Shown here in pieces: positions 53,806 through 62,293 of a stretch of DNA of 64,000 bases (position 1 is the first letter of the stretch; each line of letters starts with the position of its first letter). This DNA comes from Aurantimonadaceae bacterium. Its GTDB lineage: Bacteria; Pseudomonadota; Alphaproteobacteria; Rhizobiales; Rhizobiaceae. The notes under the pieces are model-generated. The model searched no databases. It saw only the letters and a program-made list of their open reading frames with translations, and had not been told where the DNA came from. The DNA is taken from positions 1 through 64,000 of the forward strand of contig CANJKV010000007.1 of assembly GCA_947474855.1 (NCBI GenBank). The letters run 5' to 3'. The position numbers and the translations under genes were made by a program.

Positions 53806-54663
53806 GTGGTCAACAATTATGATTTAGACACGTTCAAGACTGGAATGGGCATGGCCAGCGGGGCATCGACGCGAAGCAATTACGGCCTTCGGGACGAGAT
53901 CCAGGCGTTCTGGTCCGACCGCGCCGCAACCTTCGACGAGGTTCCGGGGCATGAGATCTTCTCGGAAGCCGAACGTCGCGCCTGGCATCGGCTTCTGACG
54001 CGTCATCTCGGACCGGCGAGCGGGCGGTCCGTGCTCGATCTCGCCTCGGGAACTGGCGTCGTCTCCCACCTTCTCGACGAGCTCGGGTTTGCCGTGACGG
54101 GTCTCGACTGGTCGGAAGCGATGCTCGCCCGCGCCAAGGCGAAGGCCGCTGCTCGCGGCCGCCGCATCGATTTCCGGCTCGGCGATGCCGAGCGAATCCC
54201 AGAGGCGGACGCAAGCTTCGACGTTCTCGTCTGCCGTCACCTTGTCTGGACGCTAGTCGATCCGGCAGCCTGTTTCAGCGAGTGGCTGCGTGTCGTTCGC
54301 CCCGGAGGCAGCCTCGTGGTCGTGGACGGCGATTTCGTGCGCCTCGGGTTCGGCGAGCGTTTGATTCAGCGCCTCGACGCCATCGCGCGGCGCTGGCGTC
54401 TATCCCGCGAACTGTCACCCTCCCTCACGGCCGAACTGGCCGAACGACACCGGAGCATATTGTCCCGCGTTTACTTTCGCGATGGTGCAAGGGCAGAAGA
54501 CGTCGCGGCCATGCTCGGTCAGGCAGGCTTCGCCGACATTTGGATAGATCGGCGCCTTGGCGACATCCACCGCGCGCAAGCGCGCCACATGCCCTTCGCA
54601 AAAGGTCTTTCAAGGCAGATACAGCACCGCTACGCAATCAGTGCCCTGAAGCCGGCGACCTGA
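53806..54663 (+). CDS. Class I SAM-dependent methyltransferase
   Basis: 285 residues from a GTG at 53806; an ATG at 53845 is the alternative. SAM motif I is VLDLASGTGVVSHLL (about 75), post-I GLDWSEAML, motif II/IV FDVLVCRHLVWTL and WLRVVRPGGSLVVVDGDF. Similar methyltransferases often sit divergent to siderophore ABC operons, but their substrate is not established. The 49-base divergent spacer is AT-rich and should contain both promoters; I see no certain Fur, Irr or RirA site. Confidence 0.87.
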   Translation: MVNNYDLDTFKTGMGMASGASTRSNYGLRDEIQAFWSDRAATFDEVPGHEIFSEAERRAWHRLLTRHLGPASGRSVLDLASGTGVVSHLLDELGFAVTGLDWSEAMLARAKAKAAARGRRIDFRLGDAERIPEADASFDVLVCRHLVWTLVDPAACFSEWLRVVRPGGSLVVVDGDFVRLGFGERLIQRLDAIARRWRLSRELSPSLTAELAERHRSILSRVYFRDGARAEDVAAMLGQAGFADIWIDRRLGDIHRAQARHMPFAKGLSRQIQHRYAISALKPAT

Positions 54664-55012
54664 CACAGCGAGGTGGATGACGAACGATCCCGCTTCGTTC
54701 GGCAAACGGCAGCTTATCGAGCCCTATTTCGGATAGCAGACGGTCTCCAAACCACCCGCTCCCGCCTCTGGCTGCGCAGGATGCGAACACCCGGAAGCGG
54801 TCGGGCGGGCTCCGACGCGTTGTCGACCATGATGCCGTTGCATCAGCGTCCTCGATGATGAGCCGAGGAAAGCCAAAATTCGGTCGCCTATGTTCAGGGC
54901 GGGGCAAACACTGGATCGAGCGGCGCGTCCGCAACTTCGCATTTCGCGACGGCAGTCGGGACGGTGGGGCGAGATCGATCGCCCCACCGCCCTTTTCCCG
55001 GATCGGAACGCC
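54664..55012. other. 349-base convergent interval
   Basis: Between the methyltransferase (plus) and the DJ-1/PfpI gene (minus). ORFs here have no recognisable product. The only clear structure is the terminator-like hairpin at 54962-54989. Confidence 0.5.
54962..54989. terminator. Hairpin terminator between convergent genes
   Basis: CGGTGGGGCGA (54962-54972) pairs perfectly with TCGCCCCACCG (54979-54989) around a six-base loop, followed on the plus strand by CCCTTTTCCC. It lies 24 bases from the DJ-1/PfpI stop. It probably terminates in both directions. Confidence 0.65.
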
Positions 55013-55600
55013 TCAGTTGTGCCTGATCTCGGTTCCCAGAACCTTCAGGCACTCGCGCATGAAGGCGGCCAAGGCCGTCCAGCCGCTGGCCGAGACCATG
55101 TTGCCGTCGACGATGGCTTCCGTCGGGCCGAGATCGACGAACTCGCCGCCGGCAAGGGTCACTTCCGGCTCGCAATACTTCAGGGCCGAGACGCGCTTGC
55201 CCCGCACGACGCCGTCGACGGCGATCAGGACCTGCACGCCGTGGCAGATCGTGAAGATCGACTTGCCGGCCTCGTGGAAGTGCCTGACGATCGCCTGAAC
55301 GCGCTTGTCGATGCGGATGTATTCCGGTCCGCGGCCGCCAGCGGAATAAACGGCGTCGTAGTCCTCCGGCCGCACCTCCGAGAAGGTCTTGTTGAGGACG
55401 TAGTCGTGGCCGAGCTTCTCGGTATAGGTCTGGTGCCGCTCGAAGTCGTGCAGCGAGGTCTTAATGATGTCGCCCGCCCGCTTGTCGGGGCAGACGACGT
55501 GGACGGTGTGGCCCACCGCGTGCATGGCCTGCTCGAAGACGAAGATCTCGTATTCTTCGCTGAACTCGCCGACGAGCATCAGGATTTTCTTACCGGGCAT
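55013..55600 (-). CDS. DJ-1/PfpI family protein
   Basis: 195 residues. MLVGEFSEEYE supplies the conserved Glu, AVYSAGGRGPEYI the oxyanion-side loop, and the nucleophile elbow SIFTICHGVQVL has Cys-His (about 119). Members act as glyoxalase III, deglycase, protease or amidase-like stress proteins. It is the last gene of the minus-strand sugar-import operon, after a GC-rich hairpin, and could handle a reactive carbonyl formed in the pathway. Confidence 0.9.
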   Translation of the reverse strand: MPGKKILMLVGEFSEEYEIFVFEQAMHAVGHTVHVVCPDKRAGDIIKTSLHDFERHQTYTEKLGHDYVLNKTFSEVRPEDYDAVYSAGGRGPEYIRIDKRVQAIVRHFHEAGKSIFTICHGVQVLIAVDGVVRGKRVSALKYCEPEVTLAGGEFVDLGPTEAIVDGNMVSASGWTALAAFMRECLKVLGTEIRHN

Positions 55601-55628
55601 TTCAGTTCCTCAGTTTGTGAACGGGGGT

Positions 55629-55648
55629 GCGCGGGCCTCGGCCCGCGC
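55629..55648 (-). terminator. GC-rich hairpin between sugar-binding protein and DJ-1/PfpI genes
   Basis: GCGCGGGCC (55629-55637) and GGCCCGCGC (55640-55648) are perfectly complementary with only two bases between, so the inner pairs probably open. Placed just after the binding-protein gene, it may protect that part of the mRNA. Confidence 0.5.
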
Positions 55649-55670
55649 AGCAGGACCGGTGCTGTGGCGG

Positions 55671-56618
55671 TCAAAAGGGCGAGTCGGGGAAGTAGTATTC
55701 CTGCGCGTTGTCCTTCGTGATCAGCGGAGCGTCAAGCTTCACGCTGCCGCGGATCGGTACCTGGCCGCTGAGATTGGCGGCGGTCATGTAAATCGCGGTC
55801 TTGATCATCGAGGGCGGATAAGGCGTCTCGATCGGCGTCATCGCGTCGCCCGCCATGACCTTCTCGATGATCTCCTTCATGCCGTTGCCGCCGAGCGCGT
55901 ACTTGATGTCGGTGCGGCTGGACTGGCCGATCGCCTCGAGGACGCCGAGCAGCATGTCGTCGTCATTGGCCCACACCGCGTCGATCTTGGGGTACTTGGC
56001 CAGGTAGTCCTGCATCAGGCTGAACGCGTCGTCGCGGTTCCAGTTGGCGTACTGGATGTCGAGGATCTTGATGTCGGAACCCTTGAGCCCGTCCTCGAAG
56101 CCCTTGATGCGCTCGTCGTCGATCACCGTCGGGATGCCGCGCAGGACGACGACCTCGCCCTTGCCGCCGAGCTTGTCGACGAGGAACTCGGCCGTGGTCT
56201 GGCCGACGGCGATGTTGTCGCCAGCGACGTAGAGGTCCTGGATCGTCGGATCGGTGAGGCCGCGGTCGACCACGGTGATGAAGGTGCCGTCCTCCTTGAT
56301 GGCCTGGACCGGGGTGGTCAGCTCCTCCGAGCTGTGCGGCAGGATCACCAGCGCATCGAGATTGCCGCCGGCGGCGAGATCCTCGATGGCGCTGACCTGG
56401 GCCGGCGCGGTCGGCGAGGTCTTCACTACGACGTCGATCCCTGGGAACGCCGCCTTCACCTCCTCGGCGGCCTTCTCGGCGTGGTAGACGACGCCGGCCG
56501 TCCAGCCGTGGTCGGCGGCCGGGATCGAGACCGCGATGGTCTTGCGCTCCTGCGCGAGCGCGGATCCGGCCGCGAGCAGCGCCCCGATGGCGACGGCCGT
56601 CATCAATCTGTTTGTCAT
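55671..56618 (-). CDS. Sugar ABC transporter substrate-binding protein, RbsB-type
   Basis: 315 residues with a signal peptide (MTNRLMTAVAIGALLAAGSALA). Mature part: IAVSIPAADHGWTAGVVYHAEK, the pocket residues in TVVDRGLTDPTIQ, RIKGFEDGLKG and AVWANDDDMLLGVLEAIG. It binds a sugar or polyol in the periplasm for the permease/ATPase encoded upstream. The ligand cannot be read. Confidence 0.93.
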   Translation of the reverse strand: MTNRLMTAVAIGALLAAGSALAQERKTIAVSIPAADHGWTAGVVYHAEKAAEEVKAAFPGIDVVVKTSPTAPAQVSAIEDLAAGGNLDALVILPHSSEELTTPVQAIKEDGTFITVVDRGLTDPTIQDLYVAGDNIAVGQTTAEFLVDKLGGKGEVVVLRGIPTVIDDERIKGFEDGLKGSDIKILDIQYANWNRDDAFSLMQDYLAKYPKIDAVWANDDDMLLGVLEAIGQSSRTDIKYALGGNGMKEIIEKVMAGDAMTPIETPYPPSMIKTAIYMTAANLSGQVPIRGSVKLDAPLITKDNAQEYYFPDSPF

Positions 56619-56649
56619 GCGTTCTTCCTCCCTTGGATGGATGGTCCGG

Positions 56650-56677
56650 CCCTCGCCCCTCTCCCGTGGGGCGAGGG
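56650..56677 (-). terminator. GC-rich hairpin between permease and binding-protein genes
   Basis: CCCTCGCCCC (56650-56659) is complementary to GGGGCGAGGG (56668-56677) around an eight-base loop, within the 63-base gap between permease stop and binding-protein start. It may adjust expression of the binding protein relative to the membrane parts. Confidence 0.5.
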
Positions 56678-56681
56678 GTCG

Positions 56682-57671
56682 TTACTTGGACAGTCGCTGC
56701 ACCAGCATCGCGACGATGATGATCGCCCCTTGCACTGCCGCCACGAGGTATTCGGAAACGAAGTCGGAGAGCACCATCAGGTTGGCGATGAACTCCAGGA
56801 TCACGGCTCCCGCGATCGTGCCCCAGATGTGCCCGCGCCCGCCGCGCAGGGCCGTTCCGCCGATCACGACCGCGGTGATCACCTGGAGCTCCCACAAGAC
56901 GCCCGTGGTCGGCGTCGCCGTACCCAGGCGCGGCACGTAGCAGATGGCCGCGAGGCCGACGCAGATCCCCTGGATAACGAAGGCGAGGGTGCGGATGCGG
57001 GCAACGGACACGCCGGAATAGCGCGCGACCTCCTCGTTGGCCCCGACCGCGATGCAGCGCCGGCCGAACTTGGTCCGGTAGAGGATGAAGGCGCCGGCAC
57101 CCGCGACGGCGAGCGAGACGAGGATCGGCACGGGAATGCCGAGAACGTCGCCGAAGTAGATGGGGCGATAGGCGTCGCGCAGGCTCCGGTCGATCGGGAT
57201 CGTGCCGCCGTCCGACATGTAGGTGATGAGGGCGCGGAAGATGCCCATGGTGCCCAGCGTCACGATGAAGGGCTCGATGCGCCCGATCGTCGTGATGGCG
57301 CCGTTGGCAAGGCCGCACAGGGCGCCGGCCGCGACGACGACGAGCATGCCGAGGGGGATCGCGGAGGTGCCGAGCTCGGGCGCCAACGCGTTCATGAAGA
57401 GGATCATCACGCCGGCGACGAAGGCCGCCATGGAGCCGACGGACAGGTCGAGCCCGCCCGAGGCGATCACGAAGGTCGCGCCGACCGCGATGATCGCGAC
57501 GAAGGCGCTCCGGGTGACGACGTTGGTGAGGTTGTTGATCGCTAGGAAGTCCGGATTGATCAGGAAGCCGACGACCATGAGAGCCGCGAGAGCCAGGAAG
57601 GGTCCGAGATCGACCCAGTTCACGGACAGGCGGCGCTCCGGCCGCACCTGCCCCATCGTCGCGTCGGTCAT
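56682..57671 (-). CDS. Sugar ABC transporter permease, RbsC-type
   Basis: 329 residues from the ATG at 57671; the 896-aa track ORF reads out of frame through the ATPase gene. TFVIASGGLDLSVGSMAAFV, GALCGLANGAITTIGRIEPFIVTLG and VVIGGTALRGGRGHIWGTI are the family hallmarks, with about ten TM helices. The ATG overlaps the ATPase stop (ATGA). Confidence 0.93.
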   Translation of the reverse strand: MTDATMGQVRPERRLSVNWVDLGPFLALAALMVVGFLINPDFLAINNLTNVVTRSAFVAIIAVGATFVIASGGLDLSVGSMAAFVAGVMILFMNALAPELGTSAIPLGMLVVVAAGALCGLANGAITTIGRIEPFIVTLGTMGIFRALITYMSDGGTIPIDRSLRDAYRPIYFGDVLGIPVPILVSLAVAGAGAFILYRTKFGRRCIAVGANEEVARYSGVSVARIRTLAFVIQGICVGLAAICYVPRLGTATPTTGVLWELQVITAVVIGGTALRGGRGHIWGTIAGAVILEFIANLMVLSDFVSEYLVAAVQGAIIIVAMLVQRLSK

Positions 57672-59230
57672 GCCTGCGTCTCCCCCCTCGTGCCGGCCTG
57701 GCCGGCCGCACCCGTCGCCAGCATGACGACGGCGTCCTCCGTCATGGCCTCGCCCGCGAGCTCGCCCGCGATCCTCCCGTTCCGGATGACGAGCAGGCGG
57801 TCGCAGATGCCGATGAGTTCCTGCATTTCGGAGGAGATGACGATGCAGGCCTTTCCGGCCCGGGCGAGCTCCTGCACGAAGGCGTAGATCTGGCTCTTGT
57901 TGCCGATGTCGATGCCGCGCGTCGGCTCGTCGATGACGACGACGGACGGGTCCGTCATCATGACCTTGGCGAGAAGCAGCTTCTGCTGGTTGCCGCCCGA
58001 GAGCTGGCCGGCCTTCACGCCGCGGGCGCGCACGCGGATGTCGTAGCGCGCGATCGTCTCGCCGAGCGCGGCCTCCTCGCGCTTGCCATCGAGGACGAGG
58101 CCGGGATTGAAGCGAGAAAGCGCGGAGAGCGTCAGGTTCGGCGCCATGCCCTCGTCGAGAAGCAGCCCCTTGCCCTTGCGATCCTCCGTCAGGTAGCCGA
58201 TGCCGGCCTCGATGGCGTCGATCGGCCGGGCGATGCGGACGGCTCGCCCGTCGACCAGCAAGGCCCCGACGCGCCCGGGCCGCAAGGCCAGGATCCCTTC
58301 GAACAGCTCGGTCCGCCCGGCCCCGATCATGCCGCCGAAGCCGAGGATCTCGCCGCTGCGCACGGTGAAGGACACGTCCTCGATGAAGCCGGGCACGCGG
58401 GCGTTCTCGACCTCGAGACGCGGCTCGCCGATCGCGACGGCACCCTTTGGCGGGTAGAGCGTCGACAATTCGCGCCCGACCATCAGCCGCGCCATGTCGG
58501 CCTGCGTCAGCTCGGCCCCGTCGAAGGAGCCGACCATCCGGCCGTCGCGCAGCACTGTGACGCGATCCGCCAGGGCCTCGACCTCGTCGAGCCGATGCGA
58601 GATGTAGAGGATGGCGGCGCCGGCATCGCGGAGCTGGCGCACGAGCGCGAGAAGCGTTTCCACCTCCTCCGACGTGAGCACAGCCGTCGGCTCGTCGAAG
58701 ATGACGAGCTGATGACTCTCCAAAAGCGCCCGCGCAATCTGCACGAGCTGGCGGTCGGCAAGCGAGAGCGTTCCGACGATCGCATCCGGCGACACCGAGC
58801 TTCCGAGGGATGCCAGCCTTTCGCGCGTGAGACGCCGCATCGACGCGTCGTCGATCATGCCGCGACGCGTCAGCTCGCGACCGAGGAAGAGGTTCTCGGC
58901 CACCGTCAGATCGTCGGCGAGGAGGATCTCCTGGTGGACGAGGACGATGCCGGCTGCTTCCGCCTCCGCCGGGCCGGAAAAGGCCACGGGGCGCCCGCCG
59001 AGAGCCAGGGTGCCGGTTGTCGGCGCGACGTGCCCCGAGAGAATCTTCATGAAGGTCGACTTGCCGGCGCCGTTCTCGCCGATCACCGCGTGGATCTCGC
59101 CGGCGCGGATGTGGAGGTCGATCTCCGACAGGACGGTGTTCGCGCCGTAGGTCTTGCCGATCCCGCGAACAGCCAGAACCGCCGGAGCGGCTAACGGCGC
59201 GACGGGTTCGAGGGCGGCGGCGCGACTCAC
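57668..59230 (-). CDS. Sugar ABC transporter ATP-binding protein, RbsA-type
   Basis: 520 residues with a GTG start overlapping the GntR stop (GTGA). First half: Walker [34 protein letters not shown]. Second half: [37 protein letters not shown]. Both nucleotide-binding domains look complete in the usual asymmetric RbsA manner. It energises the second RbsABC importer of the window. Confidence 0.94.
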   Translation of the reverse strand: MSRAAALEPVAPLAAPAVLAVRGIGKTYGANTVLSEIDLHIRAGEIHAVIGENGAGKSTFMKILSGHVAPTTGTLALGGRPVAFSGPAEAEAAGIVLVHQEILLADDLTVAENLFLGRELTRRGMIDDASMRRLTRERLASLGSSVSPDAIVGTLSLADRQLVQIARALLESHQLVIFDEPTAVLTSEEVETLLALVRQLRDAGAAILYISHRLDEVEALADRVTVLRDGRMVGSFDGAELTQADMARLMVGRELSTLYPPKGAVAIGEPRLEVENARVPGFIEDVSFTVRSGEILGFGGMIGAGRTELFEGILALRPGRVGALLVDGRAVRIARPIDAIEAGIGYLTEDRKGKGLLLDEGMAPNLTLSALSRFNPGLVLDGKREEAALGETIARYDIRVRARGVKAGQLSGGNQQKLLLAKVMMTDPSVVVIDEPTRGIDIGNKSQIYAFVQELARAGKACIVISSEMQELIGICDRLLVIRNGRIAGELAGEAMTEDAVVMLATGAAGQAGTRGETQA

Positions 59231-59934
59231 GCCAGCGCCTCGAAGGCCGGGAGGAGCCGATCACGCGAGCGCTCGATGTGCTCCGCCATGGCCTGCTCGG
59301 CCGCGAGCGCGTCGCGGGCCGCGAAGGCCTCCAGGATCCGCTCGTGCTCTTCCAAAGCTTCTTCCGTGACACGCGCGTGGAACATCAGCCGGAAGATGTG
59401 GAAGTGCGTGTGGAGGCGGGCCAGCGACTCGCGAATGAGCTCGTTCCCGGCGATCCCGACGATCATGTCGTGGAACTCGGCGTCCTGGCGGGCGAACTGC
59501 GAGTAGCGGACCCGCTCGTCCGCGCCGCCGTTGCGCCGCGCCATCACCCCCGCCGCTTCGGTCAGCGCGTCGAGCGCCTCCGACGTCATCTTCGTCGCGG
59601 CACGCCCGGCCGCATAAGGCTCGAGCCGCAGGCGCAGCTCGTAGAGTTCCTCGAAGCGTCGCTGGGTGATCTGCGGCGCCGCGCTGTAGCCGACGAGATG
59701 GGTCTTGATGACCAGCCCCTCGCCTTCGAGGCGCCCCAGCGCCTCCCGGATCGGCGTCTGGGAGACGCTGAACTCGCGGGCCAGCGTGTCGACGGTGATC
59801 CGGGCGCCCGGGTTGATCTTGAGCGACATGAGCTGAGCGTAGATCGCCTCGTAGACGTCGTTCGCGAGGCTGGAGGGCCGCTGAACGGTGATCGCGCCGG
59901 CAGGATCGGCGGCGAAGGAGGGTGCGTTGCGCAT
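59227..59934 (-). CDS. GntR family transcriptional regulator (FadR/FCD subfamily)
   Basis: 235 residues from the ATG at 59934, with AGAGG upstream; the track start at 59967 lacks support. N-terminal winged HTH: LANDVYEAIYAQLMSLKINPG and FSVSQTPIREALGRLEGEGLV. The FCD effector domain follows, with ELRLRLEPYAAGRAA, the metal-type Asp/His in QDAEFHDMIVGIAGN, and His-containing HTHFHIFR. It heads the importer operon and is divergent from the dehydrogenase operon, with a palindrome between them, so it probably controls both. Confidence 0.92.
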   Translation of the reverse strand: MRNAPSFAADPAGAITVQRPSSLANDVYEAIYAQLMSLKINPGARITVDTLAREFSVSQTPIREALGRLEGEGLVIKTHLVGYSAAPQITQRRFEELYELRLRLEPYAAGRAATKMTSEALDALTEAAGVMARRNGGADERVRYSQFARQDAEFHDMIVGIAGNELIRESLARLHTHFHIFRLMFHARVTEEALEEHERILEAFAARDALAAEQAMAEHIERSRDRLLPAFEALA

Positions 59935-59985
59935 GTTTGCCTCTTGACAATCACCAACCGCTAACACGATGGTTCGAGATATTCA

Positions 59986-60004
59986 ATCAGATATCCTATA
60001 TGAT
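59986..60004. promoter_or_regulatory. Candidate GntR operator palindrome
   Basis: ATCAGATATCCTATATGAT is an imperfect 19-base palindrome (ATCA-N-ATA core mirrored by TAT-N-TGAT) in the divergent region between gntR and the Ldh2-type gene, 15 bases before the latter's start codon. Position and symmetry suit a GntR/FCD dimer. No other copy was searched for computationally. Confidence 0.5.
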
Positions 60005-60018
60005 CCGACGAGGCACGA

Positions 60019-61026
60019 TTGCTGGTCCCCTTCGACGAAGTCAAGCCTCTCGTCCGCGCCGTTCTTGACGGCTGCGGAACGCCGGCCGCCGCAGCGGGTC
60101 TTCAGGCCGAGATACTTCTGGAAGCCGAGCTGCGCGGCTTGCCCTCCCATGGCCTCCATCGCTTGCCGCGGCTTGTCCGCCGCATTCATCAGGGCCTCGC
60201 CGATCCCGGCGCCACAGGCGAGCAGGTCTGGCAGCGTCCCGGCTTCATGAGTGTCGAAGGTTGCCGGGGCCTCGGCCCCGTGGTCGGCGCGGCCGCGATC
60301 GACGCTCTCGCCCCGGCGGCCCGACACAACGGGATCGCCATCGCCGCCGTCCGCAACAGCAACCATCTCGGGATGCTCGCCTGGTATGCCGAGCGCATCG
60401 CGGCCCTCGGCTTGATCGGGATCGTCCTATCCACCAGCGAGGCCCTCGTTCATCCCTTCGGCGGGCGGCGCGCTATGCTCGGCACCAATCCGATCGCGAT
60501 CGGCGTGCCGATGCCGGCGGCCGAGCCGTTCGTTTTGGATCTCGCGACCAGCACGGTGTCGATGGGCAAGATCCACGACCATGCCTTGAAACGCCGGGCC
60601 ATCCCGGAAGACTGGGCTCTCGACGCCGACGGGGAGCCGACGACCGACCCGAAGGAGGCCATGCGCGGATCGCTGGCACCCTTCGGCGGGGCGAAGGGCT
60701 ACGGCCTCGGCCTGGCCTTCGAACTTCTGGTCGCCAGCCTTGCCGGCTCGGCCTTCGCCCCGGATGTTCGCGGCACGCTGGACGCCGAGCATCCCTGTAA
60801 CAAGGGCGACGTCTTCATCCTCGTCGAGCCCTTGAGCGGATCGGGCCACGCGGTGGCGGACTATCTGGCCGCCCTGCGATCGAGTCCTTCCACGTCGCCC
60901 GCCACGCCGGTCGGCATCCCCGGAGACGGATCGCGCGCGCGCCGCCGGGCAGCCCTGACGCGCGGCATCGAGATCGCCGACGCCGTCTGGGATCAACTCA
61001 CCTCGCTCGCGGGCGCCCCCGCGTGA
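60019..61026 (+). CDS. Ldh2/malate dehydrogenase-like NAD(P)-dependent oxidoreductase
   Basis: 335 residues, TTG start preceded by GAGG. LRGLPSHGLHRLPRLV, the catalytic His in AAVRNSNHLGMLAWY (about 116), GTNPIAIGVP and GAKGYGLGLAFELL identify the Ldh2 family (malate/L-lactate type, including ureidoglycolate, sulfolactate and 2,3-diketogulonate reductases). It oxidises or reduces a 2-hydroxy/2-oxo acid. First gene of an operon with two further dehydrogenases; the stop overlaps a GTG (GTGA). Confidence 0.9.
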   Translation: MLVPFDEVKPLVRAVLDGCGTPAAAAGLQAEILLEAELRGLPSHGLHRLPRLVRRIHQGLADPGATGEQVWQRPGFMSVEGCRGLGPVVGAAAIDALAPAARHNGIAIAAVRNSNHLGMLAWYAERIAALGLIGIVLSTSEALVHPFGGRRAMLGTNPIAIGVPMPAAEPFVLDLATSTVSMGKIHDHALKRRAIPEDWALDADGEPTTDPKEAMRGSLAPFGGAKGYGLGLAFELLVASLAGSAFAPDVRGTLDAEHPCNKGDVFILVEPLSGSGHAVADYLAALRSSPSTSPATPVGIPGDGSRARRRAALTRGIEIADAVWDQLTSLAGAPA

Positions 61027-61046
61027 TCGCAAAGGACACCCCACCC

Positions 61047-62270
61047 ATGTCGCTCTTCGCTGCCCTCAGGCTCCCGCGAGAGATTCTCTTCGGCAATGGT
61101 CAGCGCGCCGCCCTCGGCGCGGTCGCCGGCCGGCTCGGCTCGCGGGCGCTCGTATGCACCGACGCGCGCTTGAGCGGATCGGCCGATTTCCAGGCGATGA
61201 TCGCGGACCTCGAGGCCCATGGGCTCGCGGTCCGGATCGATGACAGCGTTCTCCCCGACGTGCCGCGGAACTCGGCTTCGGCCTGCGCCGAGGCCGCGCG
61301 CGGCTTCGCGCCCGACGTCGTCATCGGGATCGGGGGTGGAAGCTGCCTCGACATGGCCAAGTGCGCGGCGCTCCTCCTGTCGCACGGCGGGACGCCGGCC
61401 GACTACTACGGCGAGCGCAAGGTGCCCGGTCCCGTCCTGCCGCTCGTCGCGGTTCCGACCACCGCCGGCACCGGATCGGAGGTCACCCCGGTTGCGGTCC
61501 TGTCCGATCCGGACCGTCTCCTCAAGGTCGGCATCTCCAGCCCCCACCTCATCCCGCAGGCCGCGATCTGCGATCCCGAACTGACGGCGAGCTGCCCGCC
61601 GCTTCTGACCGCCATCGCGGGCGCGGACGCCCTGACCCACGCCGTCGAGGCCTTCATGGCCAAGCGCCGCGATCCGACGCCGAGCTTGGCCCAGGAGCAC
61701 GTCTTCGTCGGCAAGAGCGCGCTCACGGACCACTTCGCCCTCCTGGCGATCGAGCTCCTGACGCGGAGCCTCGAGCGCGCCTGCCGGGACGGCAGCGACG
61801 CGGACGCCCGGGCCGACGTGATGATGGGCGCGCTCGCGGCCGGCTGCGCCTTCGGCACGGCCGGAACGGCCGCGGCCCACGCGATCCAGTATCCGATCGG
61901 CGCCCTCACCCACACGGCCCACGGCCTGGGCGTCGCGACGCTTCTTCCCTTCGTCATGACCTTCAATCGCCCCGCCTGCCTGCCGGAACTCGCCCGCATC
62001 GCGGCCGCGATGGGCCTCGAGCCGCAGGGATCGACGCAGGACACCCTGGCCGACCGCGTCATCGACCGGATCGCCGCTCTCCTGTCGGCGATCGGGATCC
62101 CGCCCTCCCTGGACGCCCTCGGGCTCGCCGCCGATCGCCGGGACTGGACGGCCGAGCAGGCGCTCGGGATCGAGCGGCTCATCAAGAACAATCCCCGACC
62201 CATCGATCTCGCTGCCATGCGGCAGCTCGTGACCGCCGCCTTCGACGGCGATCGCCGGGCCGTCAACTAG
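61047..62270 (+). CDS. Iron-containing alcohol dehydrogenase
   Basis: 407 residues from the ATG at 61047, with AAAGGA ten bases before; a GTG at 61023 overlapping the previous stop is possible. The NAD motif IGIGGGSCLDMAKC (about 95), PTTAGTGSEVTPVAVL and the iron site GADALTHAVEAF with HTAHGLGVATLLPFV define the family III Fe-ADH. It interconverts an alcohol and aldehyde, feeding the aldehyde dehydrogenase that follows. Confidence 0.92.
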   Translation: MSLFAALRLPREILFGNGQRAALGAVAGRLGSRALVCTDARLSGSADFQAMIADLEAHGLAVRIDDSVLPDVPRNSASACAEAARGFAPDVVIGIGGGSCLDMAKCAALLLSHGGTPADYYGERKVPGPVLPLVAVPTTAGTGSEVTPVAVLSDPDRLLKVGISSPHLIPQAAICDPELTASCPPLLTAIAGADALTHAVEAFMAKRRDPTPSLAQEHVFVGKSALTDHFALLAIELLTRSLERACRDGSDADARADVMMGALAAGCAFGTAGTAAAHAIQYPIGALTHTAHGLGVATLLPFVMTFNRPACLPELARIAAAMGLEPQGSTQDTLADRVIDRIAALLSAIGIPPSLDALGLAADRRDWTAEQALGIERLIKNNPRPIDLAAMRQLVTAAFDGDRRAVN

Positions 62271-62293
62271 ACAAAGCATCCAAGGACACGATC

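Noticed and set aside
55464-57545. 693-aa plus-strand ORF across the sugar transporter
   Set aside because: Antisense to the RbsB- and RbsC-type genes, which have all family motifs.
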